In this document: piece by piece, positions 28,218 through 39,068 of the stretch | Numbering within the stretch: the stretch's first letter is position 1 | Layout: each line of letters opens with the position of its first letter | Assembly: GCA_905479875.1 (NCBI GenBank) | Contig: CAJQOG010000113.1 | Span: 1-39,739 of the forward strand | Direction: 5' to 3' | Source: an uncultured Gammaproteobacteria bacterium | GTDB taxonomy: Bacteria > Pseudomonadota > Gammaproteobacteria > Steroidobacterales > JABDMI01 | Length of the DNA stretch: 39,739 nt | Made by a program: the position numbers and the translations under genes | Notes under the pieces: model-generated | Told to the model about the DNA's origin: nothing | Seen by the model: the letters and a program-made list of their open reading frames with translations, nothing else | The model's database searches: none

Positions 28218-30356
28218 ATGGATAAACCACTCTATAACCCACAACGAAAAGTAACAACCATCATGGCTGCCGATGTGGTTGATTATAGCCGTCTAATGGG
28301 AGAAAACGATAATACAACTTTACGTAATTTAAAGATACGTCGTGTGGCTTTTGAACACTTTGTTAAATCTTTTGGTGGACGAGTATTTGGTACAGTTGGC
28401 GATAGCTTTATGGCTGAGTTCCCAAGTGCGTTAAACAGTGTTCGCTGTGCCATTAATCTACAAGAAGCCATACGTCAATTGAATATCGAATTACCCGAAA
28501 AGCAGCGAATGCGTTTACGCATTGGCTTGAACTTAGGTGATGTGATACAACAAGGCTCTGACTTATTTGGAGACGGCGTAAATATTGCGTCTCGGATTGA
28601 ACCATTGTCTGACCCAGGCGGCGTATGCCTTGCCGGTAATGTATATGAACAAGTCCACAGAAAATTAGATTTACACTACCATTTTCTAGGCGCGCAAAAA
28701 GTTAAAAACATTGATATGCCAATTACAGCGTTTAAAGTACTTGGACATGCTGCAGCCCAATCGTCTGGCTTGAGCGACTTTAGTCGCGCCATTAGAATTA
28801 ATCAGGGCTTTCGCTATCAGCTTTTATTAATTGTGGTACTAGCATTAATTGCTGCAAACAAAATTACCGGATTAATTAGTAGCCAAGCTTATAGTTATAT
28901 AGCACAAGTCCTTATTGTCACTATTGCAGCAGTTGTTAGTTTTACACTCTATAAAAAAATTCAAGCTCCAGTATCCAACAAAGCACCCGAACAAATTCTA
29001 GATAAAAATCTTCTTGAGATCTCACTCATTTTAATTAGAAGTAAAAGTTTAGCTAAAAACATTAATGATAAACCAGCTCAAAAAAAACTTATCCCCAGTA
29101 TAGCCATTTTACGTTTTTCAGATTTGAGCCCAGAAAGCGATCAAGGATATTTTTCTGATGGATTGAGTGAAGAATTAATCAATGTACTTACTAAAGTAAA
29201 TAACTTAAACGTGAGTTCACGTAATTCGTCTTTTGCACACAATCCTGATGTAATAAATTCTCAAAACTTTGCAAAACGTTTAGGCACAGATTACTTCATA
29301 GAAGGCACCGTTCGTAAAGCCGAAAATCGTGTTCGTATTAACGTACAACTTATAGAAACCGAAAGCAACTTAAATCTATGGTCTGATTCTTACGACCGGG
29401 TCTTGAAAGATATTTTCGAGATACAGGATGATATCTCGCAAAGAATTGCAGAAGCACTTAGCGTGCAATTCACTACCGACCTAGACAGAAACTCCTTAAC
29501 TACTGATTCTCGCGCCTATGATTTTTATTTACGTGGACGAGCTTTTTTTATGCATAAAGGGATAGAGAACATTCGCTCTGCCATTCAAATGTATACCATG
29601 GCCTTCAAACTAGACCCTAACTTCATCAGAGCCGGTACTAATTTAGCAGAAACTTATGCAATTCAAGCAATTTTCTATGATGGTGGCGATGAGTCGTTAG
29701 ACAATGCCAAGTTTTTTGCCAATAAAATACTATTACTGGCACCAGAACGTGCAGAAACCTATGTTGCATTGGGAATGACTCATTTAGCTCACAAAGAGCA
29801 TATCCTTGCTGCTGGGCGGTTTGAAAAAGCTATCAGTATTAATTCTAATTTATTTGAAGCTCAACATAACTATGCACGTGTACATTACCATCAAGGCAAT
29901 CTGAAAGAAGCAATTATGCATTTTGAAAAAGCCGCAGAGATTGAAAAAAGTGATTTTGAAAGTTATGCAATTGCTGCACCACTCTATACAGCCTTAGGTC
30001 AAAATGAAAATGCCTTAAGCACTTACCGAAAAGCCTTTGACAGAATTTCTAAATACATAGAACATTACCCTGAAAACCAACGCGCTTTTCAATTTGGAGC
30101 CATTGCTTTGTTAAAACTTGATGAAAGAAAAAAAGCATATGAATGGGCTGAACAAGCGCTTGATATGAATAAAGATGAACCTGCAACACTTTACAATACT
30201 GCGTGTTTTTATGCACAAGCCGGTGAAATTGAAAAATCACTAGACTGCTTGTCAAATTCAATTACCTCACTAAGTTGGATTGAAAATGATCCTGAATTAG
30301 ATCCCATACGTGAACACCCACGCTACAAAGAAATTATTGCCAAGCTTAGTTCTTAG
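28218..30356 (+). CDS. Class III adenylate/guanylate cyclase domain, two TM segments, TolB/FlgO-like domain and TPR repeats
   Basis: MAADVVDYSRLMGEND, GTVGDSFMAEFPSA, GDGVNIASRIEPL; hydrophobic LLLIVVLALIAA and IAQVLIVTIAAVVSFTLY; SIAILRFSDLSPESDQGYFSDGLSEELIN; C-terminal TPRs. Confidence 0.88.
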   Translation: MDKPLYNPQRKVTTIMAADVVDYSRLMGENDNTTLRNLKIRRVAFEHFVKSFGGRVFGTVGDSFMAEFPSALNSVRCAINLQEAIRQLNIELPEKQRMRLRIGLNLGDVIQQGSDLFGDGVNIASRIEPLSDPGGVCLAGNVYEQVHRKLDLHYHFLGAQKVKNIDMPITAFKVLGHAAAQSSGLSDFSRAIRINQGFRYQLLLIVVLALIAANKITGLISSQAYSYIAQVLIVTIAAVVSFTLYKKIQAPVSNKAPEQILDKNLLEISLILIRSKSLAKNINDKPAQKKLIPSIAILRFSDLSPESDQGYFSDGLSEELINVLTKVNNLNVSSRNSSFAHNPDVINSQNFAKRLGTDYFIEGTVRKAENRVRINVQLIETESNLNLWSDSYDRVLKDIFEIQDDISQRIAEALSVQFTTDLDRNSLTTDSRAYDFYLRGRAFFMHKGIENIRSAIQMYTMAFKLDPNFIRAGTNLAETYAIQAIFYDGGDESLDNAKFFANKILLLAPERAETYVALGMTHLAHKEHILAAGRFEKAISINSNLFEAQHNYARVHYHQGNLKEAIMHFEKAAEIEKSDFESYAIAAPLYTALGQNENALSTYRKAFDRISKYIEHYPENQRAFQFGAIALLKLDERKKAYEWAEQALDMNKDEPATLYNTACFYAQAGEIEKSLDCLSNSITSLSWIENDPELDPIREHPRYKEIIAKLSS

Positions 30357-31230
30357 TTCTTATAAAGCTTCTATTTTTTTCAAGAAGTCTAAATGTTCTA
30401 AGACTTAGAATTAAAAATAAAGCAATTAAAACCAGTAGACTAAGGCTTCCTCCACCTGAATAAGAAGGCTTATAAGATACAGTCGCTATATTTTCATTTT
30501 TTATCCTATCCTTGAAAGTATTTAATTCAGAATCAAGATTAAGCAACATCTCCTGCAAGGCAAGTTCAAAACTATTGTGTGACATCATATCTTGCACAAA
30601 CTCTTTGTCATTCAAGGTCGAATTTTTTCTTGCTTTATGGGTTCCTGGTGCCCTAAATAAAAGAGTTTCTGTTTTCACATCAAATACGGCCGTATCCACA
30701 AAACTTTGTGTATGATTATCATCACCTTTAAACAAATAAGCACCTACAACCGTTAAATACAGCAAGGACACGTCTTTAGAATAAGACTTTTGCACCTGGT
30801 CATAAGAAACCAATGCCATTAAGTCCACGTTATATAAACTTGCAACCTGTTTAAGGTTCGTAAAACCTCCTTTTCTTTGTAAGTAATTAGCAGGAATCAT
30901 TTCAATGTGTTCAATGAATTGATATTCCGAAAATTGCTCCTTTGCTTTGTGCAATAAATCTAATTGATGAGCTGGTGTTAAAGCTATTTGTGAATACCCC
31001 GAACTCCTGGGTACAAATGCAATGCCTATTCTAACCGGCAATTCTATATGTGGTATTGATGCTTGTCGCTCTCCTTGTTTACTCTTTTCAATATGCTTTC
31101 CACTGGGGTAAAGATAATCAAGCAAACTACTGGACACATGCTTGTCACTTTCAAAATCTAAAACACCACAGCCCACGACACTCAATAGTGCAAGAAAAAG
31201 AACAAGGCTTTTCATTATTTTATTAATCAT
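30346..31230 (-). CDS. Rhombotarget-like lipoprotein with C-terminal GlyGly-CTERM sorting signal
   Basis: N-terminal lipobox LLSVVGCG and C-terminal SYSGGGSLSLLVLIALFLILSLRTFRLLEKNRS (GG motif, TM helix, basic tail). Confidence 0.75.
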   Translation of the reverse strand: MINKIMKSLVLFLALLSVVGCGVLDFESDKHVSSSLLDYLYPSGKHIEKSKQGERQASIPHIELPVRIGIAFVPRSSGYSQIALTPAHQLDLLHKAKEQFSEYQFIEHIEMIPANYLQRKGGFTNLKQVASLYNVDLMALVSYDQVQKSYSKDVSLLYLTVVGAYLFKGDDNHTQSFVDTAVFDVKTETLLFRAPGTHKARKNSTLNDKEFVQDMMSHNSFELALQEMLLNLDSELNTFKDRIKNENIATVSYKPSYSGGGSLSLLVLIALFLILSLRTFRLLEKNRSFIRTKN

Positions 31231-31327
31231 AGTTCAGTCTTAAAATTCAAATATACAAGTAAGCAGACTACTAAATACGCGATTCATCACTACTTTTAAA
31301 TTTCAAGACATGTTATATTTAACTAAC

Positions 31328-31350
31328 AGTATCATTTTACGATACTTTTT
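31328..31350 (+). promoter_or_regulatory. Inverted repeat AGTATC-attttac-GATACT with T run upstream of the HTH gene
   Basis: Perfect 6-bp arms at 31328-31333 and 31341-31346, lying between the ORF-track start and the more likely ATG starts at 31352/31367. Confidence 0.5.
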
Positions 31351-31366
31351 AATGGAAAAGAACATC

Positions 31367-32113
31367 ATGCAACAAACATCAGCGCTTATTTCAGTTTTGA
31401 AAAGAAGCTTAAAAGAACACGGTGTCACTTATGCCGATTTAGCCAAACCCCTAGATTTAAGCGAGGCCAGTATTAAAAGGCTATTCGCAGATGAAAGCTT
31501 TTCTCTAAAACGCTTAGATATGATCTGTGCCCACATCGGCATGAACATGAGCGAGCTATTTACCAAACTTGAACAACTGCAAGACTACATCAGTGAATTA
31601 ACAGAAGAACAAGAACGAACTATAGTGACCGATGAAAGATTAATTGTAGTGATGCAGTTAGTTTTCAGTGATTGGAAATTTGATGACATTCTAAAAAAAT
31701 TCACCTTAAGCAAACCCGAGCTAATTAATGCTCTAGTGAAATTAGATAAGATTGGCTTAATCGAACTACTACCCAATAATCGTATTAAATTATTAACTGC
31801 TCACAATTTCAAGTGGCGCAAAGATGGTCCTCTGCAAGCATTTTTTAGAGAGAATGTACAAAATGAATTTTTTCAAAGTGACTTCAAAGAACATAACTCA
31901 TCATTAATTTACATGAATGGAATGCTAAGCGCTGATGCCTACAAAGAATTTCAAAAGAAACTCAATGAATTCAGTAAAGATTTTGACTTACTTTGCAAAA
32001 GCGATTCCAAAACGCCTTTAGAACAACGTTTAGGCTATGGTGTAGTACTAGCAATACGCCCTTGGGCTGTAACGTTCTCAAAAAGGTATGTACGAAATAC
32101 TTTAAAAAATTAA
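31367..32113 (+). CDS. XRE-family helix-turn-helix transcriptional regulator
   Basis: LKRSLKEHGVTYADLAKPLDLSEASIKRLFADESFSLKRLDMICAHIGM Cro/CI-type HTH; start chosen at MQQTSAL with GGAAAAG upstream (the ORF may start at 31352 or 31310). Confidence 0.75.
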   Translation: MQQTSALISVLKRSLKEHGVTYADLAKPLDLSEASIKRLFADESFSLKRLDMICAHIGMNMSELFTKLEQLQDYISELTEEQERTIVTDERLIVVMQLVFSDWKFDDILKKFTLSKPELINALVKLDKIGLIELLPNNRIKLLTAHNFKWRKDGPLQAFFRENVQNEFFQSDFKEHNSSLIYMNGMLSADAYKEFQKKLNEFSKDFDLLCKSDSKTPLEQRLGYGVVLAIRPWAVTFSKRYVRNTLKN

Positions 32114-32116
32114 AAA

Positions 32117-33457
32117 TTACAATTCAGCGAAAGCCTGACGAGTAAAATTTTCTACAGAGTTTTCCGTGATAAACACATTATCTTCGATACGAATTCCACC
32201 AAACGGCAAAAACTCATCAACAACAGACCAATTAATTGAAGATGAATGACTACCTTCTTTTAAATCGGCCAATAACTGGGGAATAAAATATAAGCCAGGT
32301 TCGATAGTCAGATAATTACCCACCTCAATCTCACGGGTATTCCGTAAAAAATTGTGTGGCGAAGGGGGAGCATTATGCCCACCTATCGGTGAGGCTTGGT
32401 GACCACCCGCATCGTGAACATGCAAACCTAAATGATGACCCAATCCATGCGGTAAAAAGGTAGAAGTAATTTGCGACTCAATTGCCTCGTCAACAGAAAC
32501 ATTAATCACATTGAATTCTTTTAGCACTTCAGCAACTTTAACATGAGCAAGTTTATGTAATTCAACATAGGAATCGCCAGGCTTAATTGCCGAAATGATT
32601 TCTAACTGTTTGTCATCCATGCTTTGAATCATGTCAGCAAATGCATCATCTCGATATGAATATGTTCGAGTAATATCCGAAGCATAATCATTATGTCGAC
32701 CACCAGCATCAATTAAAAAACTACGTAAATCATTCTCTGAAAATTTGATTGTTTGCATTTCAGTGTAATGCAAAACAGCGGCATGTTCATTTAAAGCTAC
32801 AATATTCCCATAGGGTAAGTCCGACTCTTTAGTGCCAATCGCTTGCACGTATGCATGATGAATATCTAACTCACTCTTACCTGCATAAAATGCATTTTTT
32901 GCCGCATTATGAGCACGCGCACCATTTAATGAAGCTTGATACAAACAGGCTTTTTCATAGTCAGTTTTGTAAGCTCGTAACCAATGCAATTCACTTAACA
33001 ATGGCTCAGGAAGTATTTGTGTATTAGAAGACAATTCAAATGAACCTGGAGCTTCACCTAAGTAAGCAACTTTTGCAGATGTACTTGGTAATAAATTTTT
33101 AGCTTGTTCAGACTTAGTAATTATATGAATATCAAATTGAGCAAATAACTTTTCATCCGGTAAATCTGGAACGGCATGCCAATAATCCTTTGGCACGTAA
33201 TAAATGAGCAGAGGTCTACCACTTTGAGGAATACTTAAAAAACAATTTGGATGATTCGTAAAAGGCACAAACCATTTAAAGTAGGCATTAGACTTAAATG
33301 GATAAGTCATGTCATCTTGAAAAACATATCTCAATTCACCAGAAGGAACCACAATATGATCAAAATCATACTTCTGCATGAGTTGTTGATGCTGCTCTAA
33401 TAAGATAGTCACATGCCGAGTAAAAAGCGGCTGCAGTTCTGATGTCATAGTTTGCAT
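32117..33457 (-). CDS. pepQ: Xaa-Pro dipeptidase (bacterial prolidase)
   Basis: LIDAGGRHNDYASDITRTYSY, FLPHGLGHHLGLHVHDAGGH, LTIEPGLYFIP, FGGIRIEDNVFIT. Confidence 0.9.
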   Translation of the reverse strand: MQTMTSELQPLFTRHVTILLEQHQQLMQKYDFDHIVVPSGELRYVFQDDMTYPFKSNAYFKWFVPFTNHPNCFLSIPQSGRPLLIYYVPKDYWHAVPDLPDEKLFAQFDIHIITKSEQAKNLLPSTSAKVAYLGEAPGSFELSSNTQILPEPLLSELHWLRAYKTDYEKACLYQASLNGARAHNAAKNAFYAGKSELDIHHAYVQAIGTKESDLPYGNIVALNEHAAVLHYTEMQTIKFSENDLRSFLIDAGGRHNDYASDITRTYSYRDDAFADMIQSMDDKQLEIISAIKPGDSYVELHKLAHVKVAEVLKEFNVINVSVDEAIESQITSTFLPHGLGHHLGLHVHDAGGHQASPIGGHNAPPSPHNFLRNTREIEVGNYLTIEPGLYFIPQLLADLKEGSHSSSINWSVVDEFLPFGGIRIEDNVFITENSVENFTRQAFAEL

Positions 33458-33708
33458 AGTAAATGCCTAAAATTTATTGAATGATGATTGTACTTGATAT
33501 TAATTCTTAATTTTTAGTTCATTTTAATCAATTAAATCAATGAGATATGTACCAACTCGCTCAAAGATAGAGGCAAAAAAACGTTCGTCAATTACTAAGA
33601 GGACGCTTTGCTTAAAAATAGTATCAATTGAGTCTTAACAAAAAATTGGGAATTAGTCTCAGTAGCTTTTTTATTGTCTAGCAATACGACACGAAAATTA
33701 TAAATTAC

Positions 33709-34389
33709 CTACGCATCTATATAAAGCACACCTTGTATTTCTCCATGTTTGAGAACAAAGATATCTTTACAAATTTGCGATAATTTACCATCATCGCCTT
33801 TTTGATCAAGCCAGATGTACATATGTAAATTCATAAACGTTTGACGCATATCACCTTGTAAATCATTAGAAGCGGCCAGTATGACCCCGCGACGAGGTAT
33901 AGCTATCATGATTTCATCAGCATCTAACATGACATGAGCTTTAAGCATTTGCTCTTCAGATAGAATGGTCTCACATGTAAATAGAGGACCTTGTGCTACG
34001 ATAATTTCCTGATTGTATTCAGGATGAAACTGGAACTCTAGTTCGTATTCACTAATATTAACTTTCGCTTGTTTGTCGATAGAATCTAACATCTCTTCAC
34101 TCATTTCTGAATTATCCATGAGTGCAAGGCCTTCATCATCTTGCAATACAACTGTTTGTAACACTACTGGCTTTTCATCTTGTGCATAATGAAAGACTGA
34201 AGCTAATTGTCCTTCGCTTAAATCATGGTGTTCGTAACGCATAAAATAGGGATAAGCTTTATTGTCACCAAAATCAATGGCAAGAGGAACAAGGCCTTGT
34301 GCAGAATCGTCTTCATCCTCACTTTCATCTTTGAATACAGATACATCTTTGCTTTTATTTTTTGAAAACAGTTTCTTAAAAAAATTCAT
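33709..34389 (-). CDS. Conserved hypothetical acidic protein
   Basis: Full-length ORF with MNFFKKLFSKNKSKDVSVFKDESEDEDDSAQG N-terminus and DADEIMIAIPRRGVILAASND; family not confidently recognised. Confidence 0.6.
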   Translation of the reverse strand: MNFFKKLFSKNKSKDVSVFKDESEDEDDSAQGLVPLAIDFGDNKAYPYFMRYEHHDLSEGQLASVFHYAQDEKPVVLQTVVLQDDEGLALMDNSEMSEEMLDSIDKQAKVNISEYELEFQFHPEYNQEIIVAQGPLFTCETILSEEQMLKAHVMLDADEIMIAIPRRGVILAASNDLQGDMRQTFMNLHMYIWLDQKGDDGKLSQICKDIFVLKHGEIQGVLYIDA

Positions 34390-34425
34390 AAAAATCTCAA
34401 TTTAAATCAGTAAATTTTAAATAAT

Positions 34426-34465
34426 AAAAAACCGCCTTTAGACACTCTCCAAAGACGGTTTTTAA
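34426..34465 (-). terminator. Rho-independent terminator downstream of secF
   Basis: AAAAACCGcCTTT-agacactctcc-AAAGaCGGTTTTT; T run on the minus strand. Confidence 0.85.
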
Positions 34466-34485
34466 ACAATCAAATTACATCTTGC

Positions 34486-35415
34486 TTATGGCATCTCTTC
34501 CATTTCTTCATCTACAACAGGAATAAGATCTTCTTGAGTGATTCCTAATGCTAATGCCGTAGCACTCGCTATATAAATAGATGAATAAGTACCTACAACA
34601 ATACCAATAATTAGTGCCAAAGCAAATGACTTAATCGCTTCTCCACCCAATACAAAAAGTGAGGTCACAACTAAAAGTGTTGTAAAACTAGTAACAAAAG
34701 TACGTGCTAGCATCTCGTTAATCGATAAATTCATAACCTCTTCGGGTTCGGTATTACGTATACCTAATAAATTTTCACGAATTCTATCAAAAACAACGAT
34801 AGTATCGTTGAGTGAATAACCAATCACCGCCATGAGAGCTGCTAACACATTCATATCAAAAGCAATTTGAAACCATGAAAACACACCCAAAGTTAAAATT
34901 ACATCGTGTATCAATGCAGCACTAGCGCCTAAGGAAAAGTGCCATTTAAAACGAAACCAAATATACAAAAAGATTAAACTTAATGCAGTCATCGCCGCAA
35001 TACCGCCATTCTCTTTTAGTTCTTTACCCACTGACGGCCCAACAAATGATAGGCCACGTAACTGGGCTTCACTATTTTGAGCAGTAAGAACACTAAGGAT
35101 ATTGTCACGCACTTCTGCATCATTACGTCCTTCCGTAGGTAATAAGCGGATTAAAACATCTTTGGTTGTACCATAATGCTGCACAACTGCATCAGCGTAA
35201 CCATCAGCATTAAGCGCCAGTCTAATTGGCTGTAACTCAACATTGTTGGTGTAACCCACTTCAACCAAAACACCGCCAGTAAAGTCAATACCTAGATTAA
35301 AGCCTCGGGTAGCAAAAGAAAATATTGAAAACGCAATCAAAAGCAATGACACTGCCATCGCAATAGTGCGTTTACTCATAAATTTAAAATCAGGTGTTTT
35401 ACTAAAAATTCTCAT
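34486..35415 (-). CDS. secF: Protein translocase subunit SecF
   Basis: GFNLGIDFTGGVLVEV, GYSLNDTIVVFDRIRENL. Confidence 0.96.
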   Translation of the reverse strand: MRIFSKTPDFKFMSKRTIAMAVSLLLIAFSIFSFATRGFNLGIDFTGGVLVEVGYTNNVELQPIRLALNADGYADAVVQHYGTTKDVLIRLLPTEGRNDAEVRDNILSVLTAQNSEAQLRGLSFVGPSVGKELKENGGIAAMTALSLIFLYIWFRFKWHFSLGASAALIHDVILTLGVFSWFQIAFDMNVLAALMAVIGYSLNDTIVVFDRIRENLLGIRNTEPEEVMNLSINEMLARTFVTSFTTLLVVTSLFVLGGEAIKSFALALIIGIVVGTYSSIYIASATALALGITQEDLIPVVDEEMEEMP

Positions 35416-35462
35416 AATGCGTTTTCCGCTTTAATTATTTATTTATATTTTTTATCTAAAAC

Positions 35463-37328
35463 TTAGATAGATAAATCAGCCAATCTTGGCTTTTTACCGT
35501 AAAGGAAATTAACCAAAGCACGTGTACCCACAATCGCAGTAAACATTGAGGTTGCAATACCCAACATTAATGTAACGGCAAAACCTTTAACAGGGCCTGT
35601 GCCTAAAGCAAAGAGTACAACCGCAGCAATAAAGGTCGTTACGTTAGCATCTGCAATTGAACTAAAGGCCTTGTCATAACCTGAATAAATCGCTTGTTGC
35701 ACATCAGTGCCAACATCGAGCTCTTCACGTATACGCTCAAATATCAGCACGTTGGCATCCACCGCCATACCTACTGTTAAAACAATACCAGCAATGCCAG
35801 GAAGCGTTAATGATGTTGGGATAATCGATAGTAAGGCAACAATTAATACCAGGTTAACAATCAAGGCTATGTTTGCATACAAACCAAATTTTTTGTAGTA
35901 CAAGAGCATGAATATGAAGATTCCTATGAAGCCATAAATAATAGCCTTCATACCACTATCGATATTATCCTGACCTAAGCTAGGACCAATTGTGCGTTCT
36001 TCAACCTTATACAACGGAGCAGCTAAAGCACCAGCTCTAAGCAACAAAGCTGTATTGGTTGCACGTTCCATAGTACCCATGCCTGAAATTCTAAAGCTAG
36101 AACTAAACACACCGTTAATGGTAGCTACATTAATAACTTCTTGTTTCTCAGTGACGATAGGTTTAGTAAGTTTCTGATTATTTTCATCATAAAACTCTTG
36201 TTCTTGGCTAATAAATACCACAGCCATTGGTTTACCTAAATTTGCTTTAGTGGTTTGCAACATATTCTCTGCACCAATGCCGGATAAGTCCACAAACACA
36301 GCAGGAGACCCACTTTCAGTATCTATACCCGAACTGGCGCCACTTAAATGTTCACCACTAGCTATGACTTGTCTTTTTAATAGAATTGGTTGACCATCTG
36401 TTTCATAAAATAATTTTGTACCTAGAGGAGCACGCCCTGTTTGAGCTGCTTTATAAGGATCATTATCTTGGTCAACTAAGCGAAATTCTAAAGTAGCTGT
36501 TGAACCAAGAATTGCGTCCGCTTGGCCTGGGTCTTGTACACCTGGTAACTGTACAACAATACGGTTAAGTCCTTGACGTTGCACTAAAGGCTCAGATACG
36601 CCCAATTCTTCTACACGTGAACGTAAGGTCGTTATATTTTGTGTAAGAGCAAAATCTTGACGTGCTTTAAGTTGGTCTTCGTTCAAAGTAACCGTAAAAC
36701 TTGGATTTGAAGTATTGTTTAGGTTGGTAAAAGTTCTACCTGTATCGTCTTTGCTTAATGCATTCATTGCTGCATCGCGAGTAGCAATGTCTTTAAATTC
36801 CAAAATTACTGAAGTATCAGTTGCTTTAATAGTTTCAGAACGAATTTTAGTGGTACGTAAACGCTTTCGAGCGGATGCTTCATATTTCTCAAATTCAGTT
36901 TTAACAAAACTATCCAAATCTACTTCATATAGAAAATGTACACCGCCGCGTAAATCCAATCCCAAACCGACTGTACCCATACCTAAACTTTTCATCCAAT
37001 TTGGTGATCTTGCTGCAAACGCTAAGGCTGCACTATTATCCTTAAATCGTGGACGGATAACATCAATAGATTCTAGTTGGTCCGCAACAGAATTCATGCG
37101 TATAACCATTTGACCTTTATCAAGTTCTATACTACGTGGGGTAATTCCTGCATCATTTAAAACCGAATTTACAGCAGTAACATCTGTTTCGGTTAATTCA
37201 ATGTCTGAACTGGCCGCTTTAAATTGAATCGCAGGATCTTCACCAAATAAATTTGGTAAGGCAAAGAAAATGCCTAAGGCTACAATAATTACAACTAACC
37301 AGTTCTTCCAATTAGGATAGATATTCAT
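35463..37328 (-). CDS. secD: Protein translocase subunit SecD
   Basis: LGLDLRGGVHFLYEVD, LPGIAGIVLTVGMAVDANVLIFERIREEL. Confidence 0.97.
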   Translation of the reverse strand: MNIYPNWKNWLVVIIVALGIFFALPNLFGEDPAIQFKAASSDIELTETDVTAVNSVLNDAGITPRSIELDKGQMVIRMNSVADQLESIDVIRPRFKDNSAALAFAARSPNWMKSLGMGTVGLGLDLRGGVHFLYEVDLDSFVKTEFEKYEASARKRLRTTKIRSETIKATDTSVILEFKDIATRDAAMNALSKDDTGRTFTNLNNTSNPSFTVTLNEDQLKARQDFALTQNITTLRSRVEELGVSEPLVQRQGLNRIVVQLPGVQDPGQADAILGSTATLEFRLVDQDNDPYKAAQTGRAPLGTKLFYETDGQPILLKRQVIASGEHLSGASSGIDTESGSPAVFVDLSGIGAENMLQTTKANLGKPMAVVFISQEQEFYDENNQKLTKPIVTEKQEVINVATINGVFSSSFRISGMGTMERATNTALLLRAGALAAPLYKVEERTIGPSLGQDNIDSGMKAIIYGFIGIFIFMLLYYKKFGLYANIALIVNLVLIVALLSIIPTSLTLPGIAGIVLTVGMAVDANVLIFERIREELDVGTDVQQAIYSGYDKAFSSIADANVTTFIAAVVLFALGTGPVKGFAVTLMLGIATSMFTAIVGTRALVNFLYGKKPRLADLSI

Positions 37329-37390
37329 AATGATCTCTTATATTGATCTTAATTTTTATTCTTTAAATATTGAACAGCTAACAACTCTAC

Positions 37391-37720
37391 CTAGGCGTTT
37401 TTCATTGAGCCTTTAGGTAGTACTCTTGCTACATGATGGCGTTGAAGCTTGATTTCAACTCCATCAGCAATTTTTACGCTTAAAAACTGTTCATCTAGCT
37501 TTGTTACTTTGCCAAGAATTCCACCATTAGTAACAATTTCATCGCCAACAGTCATAGCTTCAACCATTTGTTTATGCGCTTTATGCTGTTTTTGTTGTGG
37601 GCGTAAAATAAGGAAATAAAACACCGCAAAAATTCCCACAATCATGAAAAGACTTCCAAATGGGTTTTGTGGCGAAGCACCTGCAGCTGCAGCATAAATG
37701 GCGTTATCAAAAAAATTCAT
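37391..37720 (-). CDS. yajC: Preprotein translocase subunit YajC
   Basis: YFLILRPQQKQHKAHKQMVEAMTVGDEIVTNGGILGKV; start set to ATG 37720 with GAGGTCATTATG. Confidence 0.94.
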   Translation of the reverse strand: MNFFDNAIYAAAAGASPQNPFGSLFMIVGIFAVFYFLILRPQQKQHKAHKQMVEAMTVGDEIVTNGGILGKVTKLDEQFLSVKIADGVEIKLQRHHVARVLPKGSMKNA

Positions 37721-37851
37721 AATGACCTCAAACTGTAAAAAGTGATGTAATTTTGCCAATATCTCTTAATGGCAAAAACTGACGAGCACAGCCCGCAAAA
37801 GACCGCGTATTATGCCATAAAGTCTGAGTTTTCTCAGGCTAGATTAACTGC

Positions 37852-39050
<1,199 letters not shown>

Positions 39051-39068
39051 CTAACTTGTTCTATCCAC

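Noticed and set aside
36715-37113. 132-aa plus-strand ORF antisense to secD
   Set aside because: Contained within confident SecD; no recognisable domain.
37821-37840. AGTCTGAG-TTTT-CTCAGGCT hairpin downstream of tgt as a terminator
   Set aside because: The stem is good but the minus-strand T run is short (TTTA), so it may be a hairpin only; not called as a feature.
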